NCBI RefSeq assembly: GCF_001570565.1 | Contig: NZ_BBXE01000022.1 | Location: forward strand, 62,001 to 126,000 | Reading direction: 5' to 3' | DNA: 64,000 bases | Source: Herbidospora yilanensis | Lineage (GTDB): Bacteria; Actinomycetota; Actinomycetes; Streptosporangiales; Streptosporangiaceae | Shown here: positions 28,801-36,723 of the stretch, one piece after another | How the letters are laid out: each line of letters starts with the position of its first letter | Numbering within the stretch: the stretch's first letter is position 1 | Position numbers and translations under genes: made by a program | Notes under the pieces: generated by a model | What the model was told of the DNA's origin: nothing | What the model saw: the letters and a program-made list of their open reading frames with translations, nothing else | The model's database searches: none

Positions 28801-31800
28801 CGAGTACTTCATCAACGGCTCCGACCTGATCACCCGCGACGTCGGATCGGGCGCGTTCTCGGCCACCACCAAGGTGGCGAGCCGCTGGGGCAACAAGTCG
28901 CGGGTGCAGGCCACCCTCACGCGGGGCACGACGCTCTTCCTGATCTTCGACTCCACCTACTCGAAGTACTCCGACGTCGGTCAGCACAGCCCCGACAAGG
29001 ACTATCCGCGCGACCTCAAGGGCAACCCCGACGAGCTCCCCGGCGACCGCAAGATCAGGTCGGCGATCGACATGTCCGGCACGCCCTACTACTTCGGCGA
29101 CGACACCTACACCGCCGGCACCGACACCACCCCCCGGCCGACGCGGCCCCTCGGGCGTGTCTCGACCGGGCTCAACCTCGGCGGGTCGGTCGACGCCGCC
29201 TACGTCGACGGCGACCACCTCTACCTGGTCAGCGGCCTCGACCTGTTCCGCTACACGATGACCGGCAACGACATCCCGGCCGTCGCCGACGCGGGCTACC
29301 CGAAGACCCTGCCGCGGGAGATCGACGCCACCTTCAAACGCGGCGACCAGCGCTACGTCTTCGCCGGAGACGCCTACACGGTGATCCCGGCCGACAGGGA
29401 GCTCACCGCGATCAAGGACTTCGTCCCGATCGAGGGCAACTGGCGCTCCCTGCCGCCCGACTTCGTCGGCACCTACAACGGCGCCATGGACACCGACGCC
29501 GAGCTCATCCTGTTCCTCGGCGTCAACTTCGCGGTCAACCCGAAGGGCGGCGTGCTGGAGCGGCCCTACGAGTGGGCGTCGGTGCCGCACGAGATCGTCC
29601 GGCTCACCTCCAGCACCGCGTTCGAACTGAACCGCCGCCTGCTGGTCGGCGGGGTCCCGGCGCTGCTCGCGCCGGAGACCCAGGAGATCGACGAACTGCC
29701 CTCCTTCAGCACGTCGGGCTCCGGCACCACCGTCATCCGGGTGCTCGACGACCTGGCGGGCGTGCCGGCGAGCAGCCACATCGACTTCCAGAGCGCCAAC
29801 GGCCGCTACTACTGGGAGATCTTCTTCCACGCGCCGATGCTCATCGCCCAGGCGCTCAACGCGGCCCAGCGCTTCGAGGACGCCAAACGCTGGTACGAGT
29901 TCGTCTTCGACCCCACCGAGCCGGAGCGCTACTGGCGGTTCCTGCCGTTCCTCGCGATCGACCTGCGGGCGCTCGTCGAGGGCTGCCGGATCGACCTGCG
30001 CAACCTGCCCGCCCAGGTCGGCGTCGACATGGCGCCGCTGCTGGCCGACCTGGAGACGCTGGCCCCGCTGTTCGACCACGCCCGCGCCTGCACCCCCGAT
30101 GATCTGGCCCTCCTCGACGGCCTGGCCGACCGGGCGCAGCCGTTCGCGACGCACGACCGGCTGCGCGAGAAGGTCGGCATGATCGCCCGCCTGCGCCGCC
30201 AGTACGACCTCATGGGCGACCGGGGCGCGCTGCTGAAGGCCTACCTCGACGACCCGTTCGACCCGCACGCCATCGCCGCGCTGCGGCCCACCGCCTACCG
30301 GCGGGCGGTCGTGATGGCCTACGTCGACAACCTGCTCGACTGGGGCGACCTGTTGTTCCGGCAGTACACGATGGAGTCGGTCGACGAGGCGCGGATGCTC
30401 TACATCCTCGCCTACGACCTGCTCGGCGACCGGCCGCAGGGCGTCGGGCGGCGGCGTCTGCCGACCGTGCGGGCCTACGCGGAGCTCGACCCGGCCGAAG
30501 AGGGCGACCCCTACGCCGAGCGCGTCACGGCGGGCGGCAGCCTGCTCGACGGCATGGGGGCCATCCACCGGGGCGTGGCCGACGGCTACTTCTTCATCCC
30601 GGGCAACGCCGTGCTCGGCGAATACTGGGACCGGGTCGAAGATCGGCTGCGCAAGATCAGGGCCTCGCTCGACATCCTCGGCGTCAGCCGTCCGCTGCCG
30701 CTGTTCGAGCCGCCCGCCGACGTGATGGCGCTGGTCAGAGGGGCCGCCGCCGGGCTCACCCCCGACCAGGTCAGCGCCGGTCTGGCGGGGCCGGTGCCGC
30801 ACTACCGGTTCGGCTTCCTGCACCGCAAGGCGCAGGACCTCGTCGACCGGCTGCGCGCCTTCGGCGGCGAACTGCTCAGCGTGCTCGAACGCCGCGACGC
30901 CGAGGAGCTCTCGGTCCTGCAGAACCGGCAGGAGGCCAACATCCGGCAGATGACCCGGGCCGTCCGCGAGGCCCAGGTCGAGGTGGCCACCGAGTTCCTC
31001 GCCCAGATGGAGGCCTCCCGCGAGGCGGCCGAGGCGCGGCAGAAGTACTACGAGAAGCAGATCGCCGACGGGCTGACCTCGCTCCAGCGGTCGCAGCTCG
31101 ACATCATGACGGCCGCCGCCGCCGCCCACCTGACGGGCGCGGGCCTGAAGGTCGGCGCGGCCATCGCGTTCGCCGCGCCGCAGGTGCTGGCCGGTCCGTT
31201 CATCCTCGGCACGATGATCGGCGGCGAGCAGGTCGGCAAGGTCATGGAGACCGGAGCCGAGATCGCCGAGGCGCTCGGCGAAGGCCTCAGCGTCCTGGGC
31301 GAGCTCTACGGGGTGCGCGTCGAACAGGAACGCCAGGAAGACGAGTGGGCCTACCAGGTCATGCTGGCCAAGGCCGACTACCGCGAACTGGGTCACCAGG
31401 TCGCCTCGGCGCGGGCCCAGCTCGCCCAGGCCCAGCGCGACCTGGAGATCATCGACCAGGAGATCGCCGACCTGGAGGCGGTCGCCACCTTCCTCACCGG
31501 CAAGTTCACCAACGCCGAGCTCTACCAGTGGCAGGCCGGCCGCCTGGCCCAGATGTACTTCGCCAGCTACGGCCTCGCCCACGAGACCGCCAAGGCGGCC
31601 GAACGCGCCTACCAGTACGAACAGGGCATGAGCGACTCCTACATCCAGCCGGTCTACTGGGAGAGCCGCCGCTCCGGCCTGCTCGCGGGCGAGGCCCTCG
31701 GCGTCGACCTCGAACGCCTGGGCAACGCCTACGTCTCGGCCGACGGCCGGGGCTTCGAGATCACCAAGCGGATCTCGCTGCTCCAGCTCGACCCGCTGGC

Positions 31801-32623
31801 CGTGCTGAACCTGAAGAACGACGGCCGCTGCGAGTTCGCGCTCACCGAGGCGCTGTTCGACCGCGACTTCCCCGGCCACTACGCACGCCGCATCAAGACC
31901 GTCTCGGTGGTCTTCGACGGCCCCGACGGCCCGCTGGAGGTCAACGCCGTGCTCACCCAGACCGGGCACAAGACGATCCTCACCCCCGACCCGAAGGCGG
32001 TGCGCTACCTGCTCGACGCCAAGGGCGACATGCCGGCGTCGATCAGGTCCGACTGGCGGCCGACCCAGCAGATCGCCCTGTCGGACACCGAGGAGCACCG
32101 CGACAACAACGGCCTGTTCGAGCTCCGCTTCGACGACGAGCGTTATCTCCCCTTCGAGGGCACCGGCGCGGTCTCGACGTGGAAGATGGAGGTCACCGGC
32201 CGCCGTCCGTGGGACCTGTTCGACGTGACGCTGCTGGTCAAGTACACCGCCGAGCAGGGCGGCGACGTCTTCGCCAACGCGGTCAGGGGCATGCGCAAGC
32301 CGTATGCCGCCGCCCGCTACATCGACGTCGCCGGGGAGTTCCCGGCCGAGTGGCAGGCCTTCGCCGACGGCGGAGACCTGGTGCTGCCGCTGTCGCCCGA
32401 CCTGTTCCCCGACATCGTCGGCGTCCAGCTCACCGGCCTGTACGCCCGCTACGACCTGGCCGACTGGGGTTCGGCCCGGTTGCTGCTGAACGGCCAGGCC
32501 GTCAACGACGGGACCATGCTCCGGGTGCCGGGCCTGCGGGCCGAGGAGCTGACGTTCACCGGCGACGGCGACCGCGAGGCGCTGCTCAACGCCGGGCTGA
32601 TCCTCACCTACAGGGCGTTGTGA
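19856..32623 (+). CDS. Giant Tc-toxin subunit A-like protein with hemopexin-like repeats
   Basis: 4255 residues. The GTG start has GGAGGGG eight bases upstream. Order: (1) residues 1 to about 1040, helical VRP1-type region, with SPAAYLTDLLTFLQE and VPYLDIVNEVLEALV near the N-terminus; (2) about 1045-2330, some 25 hemopexin-like units of the form YLFSGDQYVRYS followed by DEGFPRTI; (3) about 2335-2870, ABC-toxin N-terminal and neuraminidase-like region with WEANRKVFLYPENYIRPEL at 2532; (4) about 2875-3215, a second block of some 7 hemopexin units; (5) 3215-4255, TcA pore and TcB-binding-type region, with a coiled coil near 3684, a hydrophobic hairpin near 3750-3790 and FEGTGAVSTW at 4100. Known TcAs are about 2500 residues, so the repeats account for most of the excess. 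No signal peptide. Likely a pentameric translocation pore; no TcB/TcC gene is in the window. Confidence 0.88.
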   Translation: MRSDASIPSYERLFGELDLRTGDEARSVYSPAAYLTDLLTFLQETFHDVALLRRRPGIGKIPLDEENTSTTVPYLDIVNEVLEALVGDDPYGRLPGLKHPLALPFSLDAARFTTYLRYLGVDPVEFYRLFAAKVDRDRVTRDYLGLTEHDVAVITTPRTDAAGLSEAYGLHDEPISVLHDVERFLEATSLTGAELTELLYGDPEVERSLSGTFVHQGAVVEVGEDGRTLVLRDGGAVPDVWLDRAHRFIRLAKKTGLSFTDLDRVVGAFTSVLDAGTLRAVAAAAHLHRTHDVPFDLVESLTTRTLPAEVGDLPRPAGDILAPQNRTFRRELARSIDLAESELVETVRRFRDLYAGPLEESPFDREISRASIVVLHRVARITGHLGLSVAELFAVLTALENDPAIERHSTFPVLPVLAPSSADVHRMLERDDDPVSSLWLAQTLVEVVAWMRVWGFAGDDLTGILGEPATPESEAEQAEVIASIADQFAAVALTPGVFVSDRFDERAARVVHDVLAAHRDGVVSPHDPRLLRLDPATVATAAHDAVDALGVLAKGDFEGLGLADRLTSKIFSNLVIRGVLRPDGLLATEDLPDRLTLAGDFAAHRDELFTVIAGLQNAFYPSDLAGVLPELTEAERAELYDNLVHNGHLGDEGDVTDPDFFAEPANVTEFRVNAPLDDVAPAVLALLRDRVSAYRTARIELDPAAFAELKLTAEQFDSLARSLRFNGFVDADLCFTDKAALAVLDVADFGIALEFYPLRRVVLDAIKAQLAAVKAEMHLVTPDDFAGAADEAMAARVVRRLEGPITRDGRIHEELRAELDDAEGTIDLGEGFTDGDGELVFERIAALTRAQAPYRIDLDALSELGFDDDERPRLVEMLVEAGHLTPALAVPQARLGYFRQVTSALDFSLPGVDDYAKDVFFVLHAAAKEQLAAITEIAATLGDLASRQHRTLLNVLQDVFGVSSQVVEAIGAAVAPGALDVLVAPAVKGPAGPDFRRVYRRLRRFARLAAKLGLDVDEVAVAFRDQDLAGKFPEPLALPRGVDRFDALLTGHDGLIHLFRGGSYWTYSAGHQLVDQRPKALTELSPRFSRLTAIDAAFTRDGADWLIGRGDDGKSHAFTRARGETRWAPKAQTWGAVRNGFTAPKKIDGAYVDAEGRTHLFTGDQYLRYSADGPFTVADEGFPRSIAEWWQGDGPLPERFRDAVDAVFHGHDGRTHVFSGDRTFDGLQEQPITDRWGRIRNAFDGAARVDAAYADAEGYLLFAGNQVIRYTDDPENDEVRVADGYPQRIETWRPGLPVKFESAVEAAFAVGDTVHLFKDGKTVSLPGGQIGSTADVWGVPNEALPGGRVDAAFVGLDGKTYLFSGDRYIRYSSADYSVVDPGYPRAIEGDWGGLDRVDAAFVMDGSAHLFGPVGLILDLPADYEAELADGTCSPALRRRLQAHGVTVGATTPVTGAAPQWQVVAEGNIGLIIRRVGDRIKVYGDDTPFYVRYSTRDYTRPDEGYPKPLAENWLNLPDSFGSIDAVFTGRDNETCLFSGGHFAVFDNRHRWWSEPMPLSDRWDSIPFEEVDAAFVGKDGKTYVFSGSEYVRYSTADYSEIDDRYPATTANFWGNVVNTIQRTGRVDATLVVDVTEKADGIESTHTYTYLFSGGQYVRYRDHDYDRVEFGYPKALSSLKSEPRLKALTVDLDGIDAAFADGRTVYLFRGDRWHAVSDSLTRSYSIPGITAAYVDNGSVMVQTSAGWRRQHALEGPVFSEEIRPPALRTVPAGYQTGLDAVLTGADGNVYLFKGPMCFNTAVGKDYPLDEEWGRPRNTIYQDNSVDAAFVGRDGRTYLFSGDQFVVYADSPDVIDGEPRLIADHWGGLTGVALAYYRDGKTYVFERPDASGMMRHLVYTGDEGAYTTPDPGYPTLTDETFWKAPDGFPMPDAVIFEGDTMVLLAGERCVQFSEATGLWSYPRPIERVWRGFSVATGDRLRSAFTGADGATYFFFTETYTRYADRAFSAPEEIRSRWGRSVNPFGSRVDSAVVFGGHTYVFGGSQYVRYTGAEYRYTDPGYPKPISVELRREAAFAGLPEAFEDAVLDGPVTAAVANGRTAHLVVGDTVFAVSTALTATYPLGLLGRVRNTVVDRRKVDAALVRGQHTYLFSGDQYVRYTGADYLYVDEGFPRTIASDWDLPPEFQDGVDAAFLREGVAHFFKGARFIAGDTLGDVATTFGKIRNDFADGSVVDAAFVSARGELYVFRGGQYVRYSSADLKHADEGFPRTIRDDFGDLPRTFEEGVTGAFTLGEATYLVKDDRYVRYSGRLDVVDRTFPQLFRHRWSDAADYRLSDVYTITEFADLTRRHSGLAELLAKGAAEPYEKLAEIFPWDVEELRWAKRNAGLITEFPVEDERFEIEFLLKLVRLFAVAAKTGAGPSKLHGATADTLEALLPEAAVPLAHNDLNVLKRDALVPAVLHLHPELATAAEIYEHALIDVQMGKEGVTSRIREAIAATQLYLHRYLLDLEELTAEEDVKPRLRTWWTWLKNYRIWEANRKVFLYPENYIRPELRDTKTPAFKELEDDLLQGEITAESVQRAYKRYLDEYTEVSRLAIAGAYVYRADDDPEGTRQLVLFGRTRTEPRRWYFREAEFRDGERLSASWEPWSRVDVQIEAEQVHPVHAFGRVFVFWTIVESVAPEDTGKTVITATTKGDEQSVSAPPPKKRVRVCYSFQNLNREWVAPQTLPAGALHDGVIVVDELTVRASSTVPGKGTHDSIVVSAAYRAAGDAFTTSHALTPELYALPIEAPAAQPRPIGLGKVFAEAVGGLIRFNMPAESTDGPWFSVDHKGGSFLVRPITADPGEDAQVLPLKENNHRLPGQGGNRTGAAQWTKIDAGFQRGDSRYYFNGPDFVVIKATGGIRTTTEKIADRWGDVGESELARTGRVDAVLVRDGHYFIFTGAEYYRFTGLNRMDLGYPKLIRDNPDDLPKWNSINAAFTMGGTEYFINGSDLITRDVGSGAFSATTKVASRWGNKSRVQATLTRGTTLFLIFDSTYSKYSDVGQHSPDKDYPRDLKGNPDELPGDRKIRSAIDMSGTPYYFGDDTYTAGTDTTPRPTRPLGRVSTGLNLGGSVDAAYVDGDHLYLVSGLDLFRYTMTGNDIPAVADAGYPKTLPREIDATFKRGDQRYVFAGDAYTVIPADRELTAIKDFVPIEGNWRSLPPDFVGTYNGAMDTDAELILFLGVNFAVNPKGGVLERPYEWASVPHEIVRLTSSTAFELNRRLLVGGVPALLAPETQEIDELPSFSTSGSGTTVIRVLDDLAGVPASSHIDFQSANGRYYWEIFFHAPMLIAQALNAAQRFEDAKRWYEFVFDPTEPERYWRFLPFLAIDLRALVEGCRIDLRNLPAQVGVDMAPLLADLETLAPLFDHARACTPDDLALLDGLADRAQPFATHDRLREKVGMIARLRRQYDLMGDRGALLKAYLDDPFDPHAIAALRPTAYRRAVVMAYVDNLLDWGDLLFRQYTMESVDEARMLYILAYDLLGDRPQGVGRRRLPTVRAYAELDPAEEGDPYAERVTAGGSLLDGMGAIHRGVADGYFFIPGNAVLGEYWDRVEDRLRKIRASLDILGVSRPLPLFEPPADVMALVRGAAAGLTPDQVSAGLAGPVPHYRFGFLHRKAQDLVDRLRAFGGELLSVLERRDAEELSVLQNRQEANIRQMTRAVREAQVEVATEFLAQMEASREAAEARQKYYEKQIADGLTSLQRSQLDIMTAAAAAHLTGAGLKVGAAIAFAAPQVLAGPFILGTMIGGEQVGKVMETGAEIAEALGEGLSVLGELYGVRVEQERQEDEWAYQVMLAKADYRELGHQVASARAQLAQAQRDLEIIDQEIADLEAVATFLTGKFTNAELYQWQAGRLAQMYFASYGLAHETAKAAERAYQYEQGMSDSYIQPVYWESRRSGLLAGEALGVDLERLGNAYVSADGRGFEITKRISLLQLDPLAVLNLKNDGRCEFALTEALFDRDFPGHYARRIKTVSVVFDGPDGPLEVNAVLTQTGHKTILTPDPKAVRYLLDAKGDMPASIRSDWRPTQQIALSDTEEHRDNNGLFELRFDDERYLPFEGTGAVSTWKMEVTGRRPWDLFDVTLLVKYTAEQGGDVFANAVRGMRKPYAAARYIDVAGEFPAEWQAFADGGDLVLPLSPDLFPDIVGVQLTGLYARYDLADWGSARLLLNGQAVNDGTMLRVPGLRAEELTFTGDGDREALLNAGLILTYRAL

Positions 32624-34437
32624 TGCTGAAGAAGAAAAAGAAGAAGCCGCAGAACACCACCACCACGACGACGCCCGCTTCCCAGACCGGGAACCGGGTG
32701 CCGTCGCCCGGCTTCAGCCTGGCCGGGATCTTCGGGCTGGTGCGCACCCCGGCGAGGCGGCAGCAGCCGACGTCCAACTCCTCGTCGAACTCCTCGAACA
32801 CGACCACGACCATCAGCTCGACCCGGACACCGTGGTTGCGGTCCACCCCCACTCAGCGCCCGGCCCGCGGCGACGTCACGATCCACATCCGGCGGCCCGG
32901 CGAGGGGAGCTCGTCGTCCTCGTCGGAGCCGGAGAAGGTGGTGGTGATCCCCGACGACCCGCAGGAGTCGAGCGAGTCGGGGGAGTCGGACGCCGAGCAG
33001 GGCATCTCACCCGACGTGCTCCAGATGATCAGGGAGATGGAGGAGGTCCTCCAGCTCCCGGGGGCCGACGACGCGGTCTACCTGCCGGTGAACCAGCTCG
33101 GCATCACCCTGAAGATCGACTATGGCCCGCTCCGGCGGATGAAGGAGGGCGAGGAGGCCGCCTTCATCGACGCCCGGATGGAACAGATCATGGGTCGCCC
33201 CCTGCCGATGGGCGTCAAGTTCATGCAGTTGTACGGCGCGTCCGACCCGCGCATGACCGTCTGGGTGATGCGGGCGTTGTGCCTGCTCTCCGACAACGCC
33301 GAGGCGTTGTCGGCCATGGGGGTCGACCCGAAGAAGGCGGTCGAGCGGCTCATCGCGATGGCCAAGAAGCAGAGCCGGATGTCGATCTCGGCCCCCTCCC
33401 ACGGGTTCGAGATGCAGATCCTCCAGGTCGGCGGGTTCGTCGAGGGCAAGCTGCTGGCGGGCCTCCTGCCGCCCTCCAGCGGCACCGTCCTCAAACTGCT
33501 GTCGCTCTACCACCCGGACAGGACGGAACGCGGGGAGATCCGGATCCTCCCGCCGCTCGATGCCCGGGGGCTGGACACCCAGCTCAAGTACCTGCTGCGG
33601 CAGGTCGTGAAGAGCGAGTACAAGGCCTGGCGGGAAACGGGCAAGCCGCTGGCGTTCAACTCCATCGACGACATCGCCAAGGTGGCCGGCTTCCTGCAGA
33701 AGTGGCTGAAGGACCGCTTCGGCACCTTCCCGCTGGCGGCCGTCGACAGCCTCTACCACAACGGCTGGACCTACGAGAAACAGATCGTCAGCACGCTGAG
33801 CAAGCCGGGAGACGAGCCCGAACTGCTCGGCTGGCTCATGAACCGGGGCCAGCTCGTCGGCTGGGGCAAGAGCTACGGCGCCCCCTTCGTGACGGCGCAC
33901 TTCGACCCGGCACGCCCGCAGGACCGGGAGGCGCTGCAGAAGATCTACACCGACCTGCTGGGCGACTCGGATTTCAAGAAGGCGCTCACGGCCGTCAGCA
34001 AGCTGACCGCCTGCTGTGCCAAGGGGCAGGGCAAGATCATGGTGCAGCCCCTCTTCCCCAGCACGAAGGTGGTCAGCCGGGTCCAGTTCCGCTGGCGGCA
34101 GTCCCGCACGCTGATCCACGAGTTCATGCACGCCCTCACCCACCAGAACCTGACGGAGGCCTCCCGGGTCATCGGCGAGGGCCAGGTGCTGACCGAGGGG
34201 CTGACCGACCTGCTCACCGCCCACTTCTTCGCCGAGCTCGTCAACGAGGTGCGGAGCAACGGAGAGATCCGGCAACTGATCCTCGGCGGCGAACCCTTCG
34301 AGGAACCCGCCGCCAAACACCTGGAGGTCGGCTACGGCACCGCCGGCGAGAAGGCGAAGATCATCAAGGCCCTGGTGGGCATGGACAACCTGATGGCCGC
34401 CTACTTCCTGGGCGCCGTCAAATTCATCGGCCTGTAG
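32623..34437 (+). CDS. Zincin-like protein 1 with poly-Lys N-terminus (putative cargo)
   Basis: 604 residues; the ATG overlaps the TcA stop by one base (TGATG), so translation is coupled. Residues 1-9 are MLKKKKKKP, followed by about 130 low-complexity residues rich in Thr, Ser and Pro. The globular part ends in a zinc-protease-like site: H499-E-F-M-H503 with a candidate third ligand E525 in LTEGLTDLL, a gluzincin arrangement. The C-terminus AAYFLGAVKFIGL recurs in its paralogues. No signal peptide. Homologous to the genes at 34447, 37806 and 38804. Delivery as cargo of the TcA-like pore is inferred from operon position and the basic tag. Family not recognised. Confidence 0.75.
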   Translation: MLKKKKKKPQNTTTTTTPASQTGNRVPSPGFSLAGIFGLVRTPARRQQPTSNSSSNSSNTTTTISSTRTPWLRSTPTQRPARGDVTIHIRRPGEGSSSSSSEPEKVVVIPDDPQESSESGESDAEQGISPDVLQMIREMEEVLQLPGADDAVYLPVNQLGITLKIDYGPLRRMKEGEEAAFIDARMEQIMGRPLPMGVKFMQLYGASDPRMTVWVMRALCLLSDNAEALSAMGVDPKKAVERLIAMAKKQSRMSISAPSHGFEMQILQVGGFVEGKLLAGLLPPSSGTVLKLLSLYHPDRTERGEIRILPPLDARGLDTQLKYLLRQVVKSEYKAWRETGKPLAFNSIDDIAKVAGFLQKWLKDRFGTFPLAAVDSLYHNGWTYEKQIVSTLSKPGDEPELLGWLMNRGQLVGWGKSYGAPFVTAHFDPARPQDREALQKIYTDLLGDSDFKKALTAVSKLTACCAKGQGKIMVQPLFPSTKVVSRVQFRWRQSRTLIHEFMHALTHQNLTEASRVIGEGQVLTEGLTDLLTAHFFAELVNEVRSNGEIRQLILGGEPFEEPAAKHLEVGYGTAGEKAKIIKALVGMDNLMAAYFLGAVKFIGL

Positions 34438-34446
34438 GTGACCCAC

Positions 34447-35598
34447 ATGTCCCTAGTCAAGACCAAACGCGACCTGCCCGCCGCCCCGCCCGACGTGGAG
34501 AACGGCTTCCGCACCCGCGAATCCCGGCTGCGCGGCCGGTCCGACGACGACTTCGCGTCCCGGTGGATCGACGTGGCCGGGCTGGACGCCGCCGCCCAGC
34601 AGTGGATCCTGCGTGGCCTCGACCTGCTGCTGGAGAACATCGACGGGGCCGGTCCCGGCTTCGACGGCGCCCGCGCCTGCTCGCTCCTGGTCGACCAGGC
34701 GGTCAGACGCCGCCACGAACCCGGCGACACCGGCTTCGAGTACGAGATCCTCACCGTCTCCGGCTGGCTGGAGGCCGCCCTCCCGGCGTCGCTGGCCAGG
34801 CCCCGGCCGGGCCCCTTCTTCCCCGCCGTCGGCCGGTTCGACCCCGACCGGCTCACCAGGGAGTTGCTCCCGCTGCTGGCCCGACGGCTCATCGAGGTGC
34901 GAGACGCGGCGGCTGAGCCGGACGGGTTCGACGACCTCGACCTGATCGGGCAGGCCGCCGGGGAGATCGAGGCACTCGTCCGCGCCGACCCGTCCATGTG
35001 GGCGATGGCGCGGGCCGACGGGCCGCTGCACGAGGGCTGGGTGTTCGCCGACAACGTGCTCCCGTCGGCCCTGCGGCCGACCGGCGACTTCGACCGGCTC
35101 GACCACCTGCGGCGGCAGGTCCACCTGCTCGGCCGTGACCCGGCCGCCGGGGGCATGCTCGACGGCTATGACGACGCCGTCCACCGCGAGGAACTCGACA
35201 CGCTGCTCAAGGGCTGGCTGGCCGGGTCGCCGGAGCTCGACGACCTGGTCGCCGAGCTGATCGAGGTCAGCCCGTCCCACCAGAGCGGGCTGCGGAGCCC
35301 GGTGTACGTGCCGGCGACGATCGCCCGAGCACCGGACCTGCGGCGGACGCTGGCGCACGAGTTCCTGCACCGCCTCGCGCACCCCCACTACCTGGCGCGG
35401 GCCGCCGAGACGGCCGACCCGCAGATCCTGGTCGAGGGCGTCGCCGACGTGCTCACCGCCGACCTGCTGCCCGAGGTCGCCGACATCGGCTACGGCTCCT
35501 CCGGCGCCGCCGCCGTCGAGCTCTACGAGACGGTCGGGCCCGACCGGCTGAAGGCCGCCTACTTCCTGGGCCGTACCGAATTCATCGGCCTGTCCTGA
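34447..35598 (+). CDS. Zincin-like protein 2 (putative cargo)
   Basis: 383 residues, starting MSLVKTKRDLP at the ATG at 34447 with AGGTG six bases upstream. It is a shorter paralogue of the upstream protein and lacks the long Ser/Thr region. Zinc site: H304-E-F-L-H308 and E330 in ILVEGVADVLTA, exactly 22 residues after the second His, the same spacing as in zincins 1 and 3. It shares the C-terminal AAYFLGRTEFIGL and the middle block TGFEYEILTVSGWLEAAL. Probably cytosolic when made, with no signal peptide. Protease activity is inferred from the motif only. Confidence 0.72.
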   Translation: MSLVKTKRDLPAAPPDVENGFRTRESRLRGRSDDDFASRWIDVAGLDAAAQQWILRGLDLLLENIDGAGPGFDGARACSLLVDQAVRRRHEPGDTGFEYEILTVSGWLEAALPASLARPRPGPFFPAVGRFDPDRLTRELLPLLARRLIEVRDAAAEPDGFDDLDLIGQAAGEIEALVRADPSMWAMARADGPLHEGWVFADNVLPSALRPTGDFDRLDHLRRQVHLLGRDPAAGGMLDGYDDAVHREELDTLLKGWLAGSPELDDLVAELIEVSPSHQSGLRSPVYVPATIARAPDLRRTLAHEFLHRLAHPHYLARAAETADPQILVEGVADVLTADLLPEVADIGYGSSGAAAVELYETVGPDRLKAAYFLGRTEFIGLS

Positions 35599-35609
35599 CG
35601 AGGAGCCCC

Positions 35610-36707
35610 ATGGCGTTCAAGAAGAAACGCGGCAAGTCGGCCCCGGTCCGGCCGCAGGCCGGGCCCCGGCCCCGTTCCGGCAGCGCGCCCGAGGCTCGCA
35701 CGCCGGAGCCCGATCCGGTGGACGACCTGGTGGACGATCTGGTCCAACCGCAGGAGGAGGTCGGCGACGTTCCGCCGCTGCGCCTGTGGGACGTGCCAGA
35801 ACCAGCCCCGCTGCCCGGCCCGGCGTCCCCCCGCCGGCAGGGCGAGACGCTGACCGACGCCGACCGGCGATCGGTGAACTACCAGCGCGACATGGAGTTC
35901 TTCCAAGCCCTGTGGGAGGTCTACTACGACGCGAGCGGCGCCCGCGACCGCTCGATGAGCGAGAGCATGCTCTACGGCCTGATGAGCACCGACGACCCTC
36001 TCCAGGAGGCCGACTACCTGCGCGTCCCGCTCGAAGAGGGCTCGATCGCCGCCCTCGCCTCCCTCGGCCTGCGGAACAAGAGCTTCGTCACCTTCCCGCA
36101 GGACAACCCCGACCTCCAGCAGGCCGCCGCGGCGGGAGACTACTTCCACGTCGCCAACCTCCAGCACACGTTCGACCCCGGCCGGAACGCCCGGCGGATG
36201 CGCCGGCTGGCGGTCAACGTGCGGACCCAGGAGGCGGCTCTGTCGCTGACCGCCGGGCTGACCACGCTGTTCGCCGACGAAGAGGTGGGCCCCTACTTCG
36301 AGAAGGTCAAGGTCTTCCTCTCCGAGGCTCCCGCGGAGAGCCCGGTCAAGACCGACAAGCTGGTGCTCTACTACCTGACCGCAGACGACGCCCAGGACGG
36401 CGGCCCCGACGTCGTCGGCGACCGGTTGCTCGCCGCGATCAACTCGATGTTGCCGCCCGACCAGGCCGTCATGCTGACCAGCCCGTTCTACTCCCGGGTG
36501 GCCGAAGCGGTCACCTGGGCCGAGGACGCCCAGCACTTCATGCCGGGGGCCGAGGGGATGAGCTTCACCGACACCCGCGCCTCTCTCATCAGGGAGATCC
36601 TCGACACCGACGAGGCGATGCCGAACGCCGCGGCCCTGGCCGAGGCGGTGTTCGACGCCTTCGACGTCGCGGGCATCCCGTGGAACCAGCGCCACCGGCA
36701 CAGCTGA
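35610..36707 (+). CDS. HopA1-effector-like protein 1 with Lys-rich N-terminus
   Basis: 365 residues, starting MAFKKKRGKSAP after a GAGGAG ribosome site. Residues 1-80 are disordered and Pro-rich. Residues about 90-365 form a domain whose order resembles the HopA1 type III effector family: LAVNVRTQEAALSLTAGL, a VKVFL strand, DKLVLYYLT, TSPFYSRVAEAVTWAED and GMSFTDTRASLIREIL. HopA1-like domains also occur in bacterial lanthipeptide-type clusters as phosphothreonine-recognising partners. The assignment rests on motif order, not a search, so the function is uncertain. It is paralogous to the next gene. Confidence 0.6.
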   Translation: MAFKKKRGKSAPVRPQAGPRPRSGSAPEARTPEPDPVDDLVDDLVQPQEEVGDVPPLRLWDVPEPAPLPGPASPRRQGETLTDADRRSVNYQRDMEFFQALWEVYYDASGARDRSMSESMLYGLMSTDDPLQEADYLRVPLEEGSIAALASLGLRNKSFVTFPQDNPDLQQAAAAGDYFHVANLQHTFDPGRNARRMRRLAVNVRTQEAALSLTAGLTTLFADEEVGPYFEKVKVFLSEAPAESPVKTDKLVLYYLTADDAQDGGPDVVGDRLLAAINSMLPPDQAVMLTSPFYSRVAEAVTWAEDAQHFMPGAEGMSFTDTRASLIREILDTDEAMPNAAALAEAVFDAFDVAGIPWNQRHRHS

Positions 36708-36723
36708 CCGAGCGGAGCAGACC

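Noticed and set aside
20876-32098. Very long open frames on the minus strand opposite the TcA-like gene
   Set aside because: They are rich in Gly, Val, Glu, Arg and Asp in the way expected of antisense frames in GC-rich coding DNA, match no family, and lie opposite a protein with clear domain similarity.
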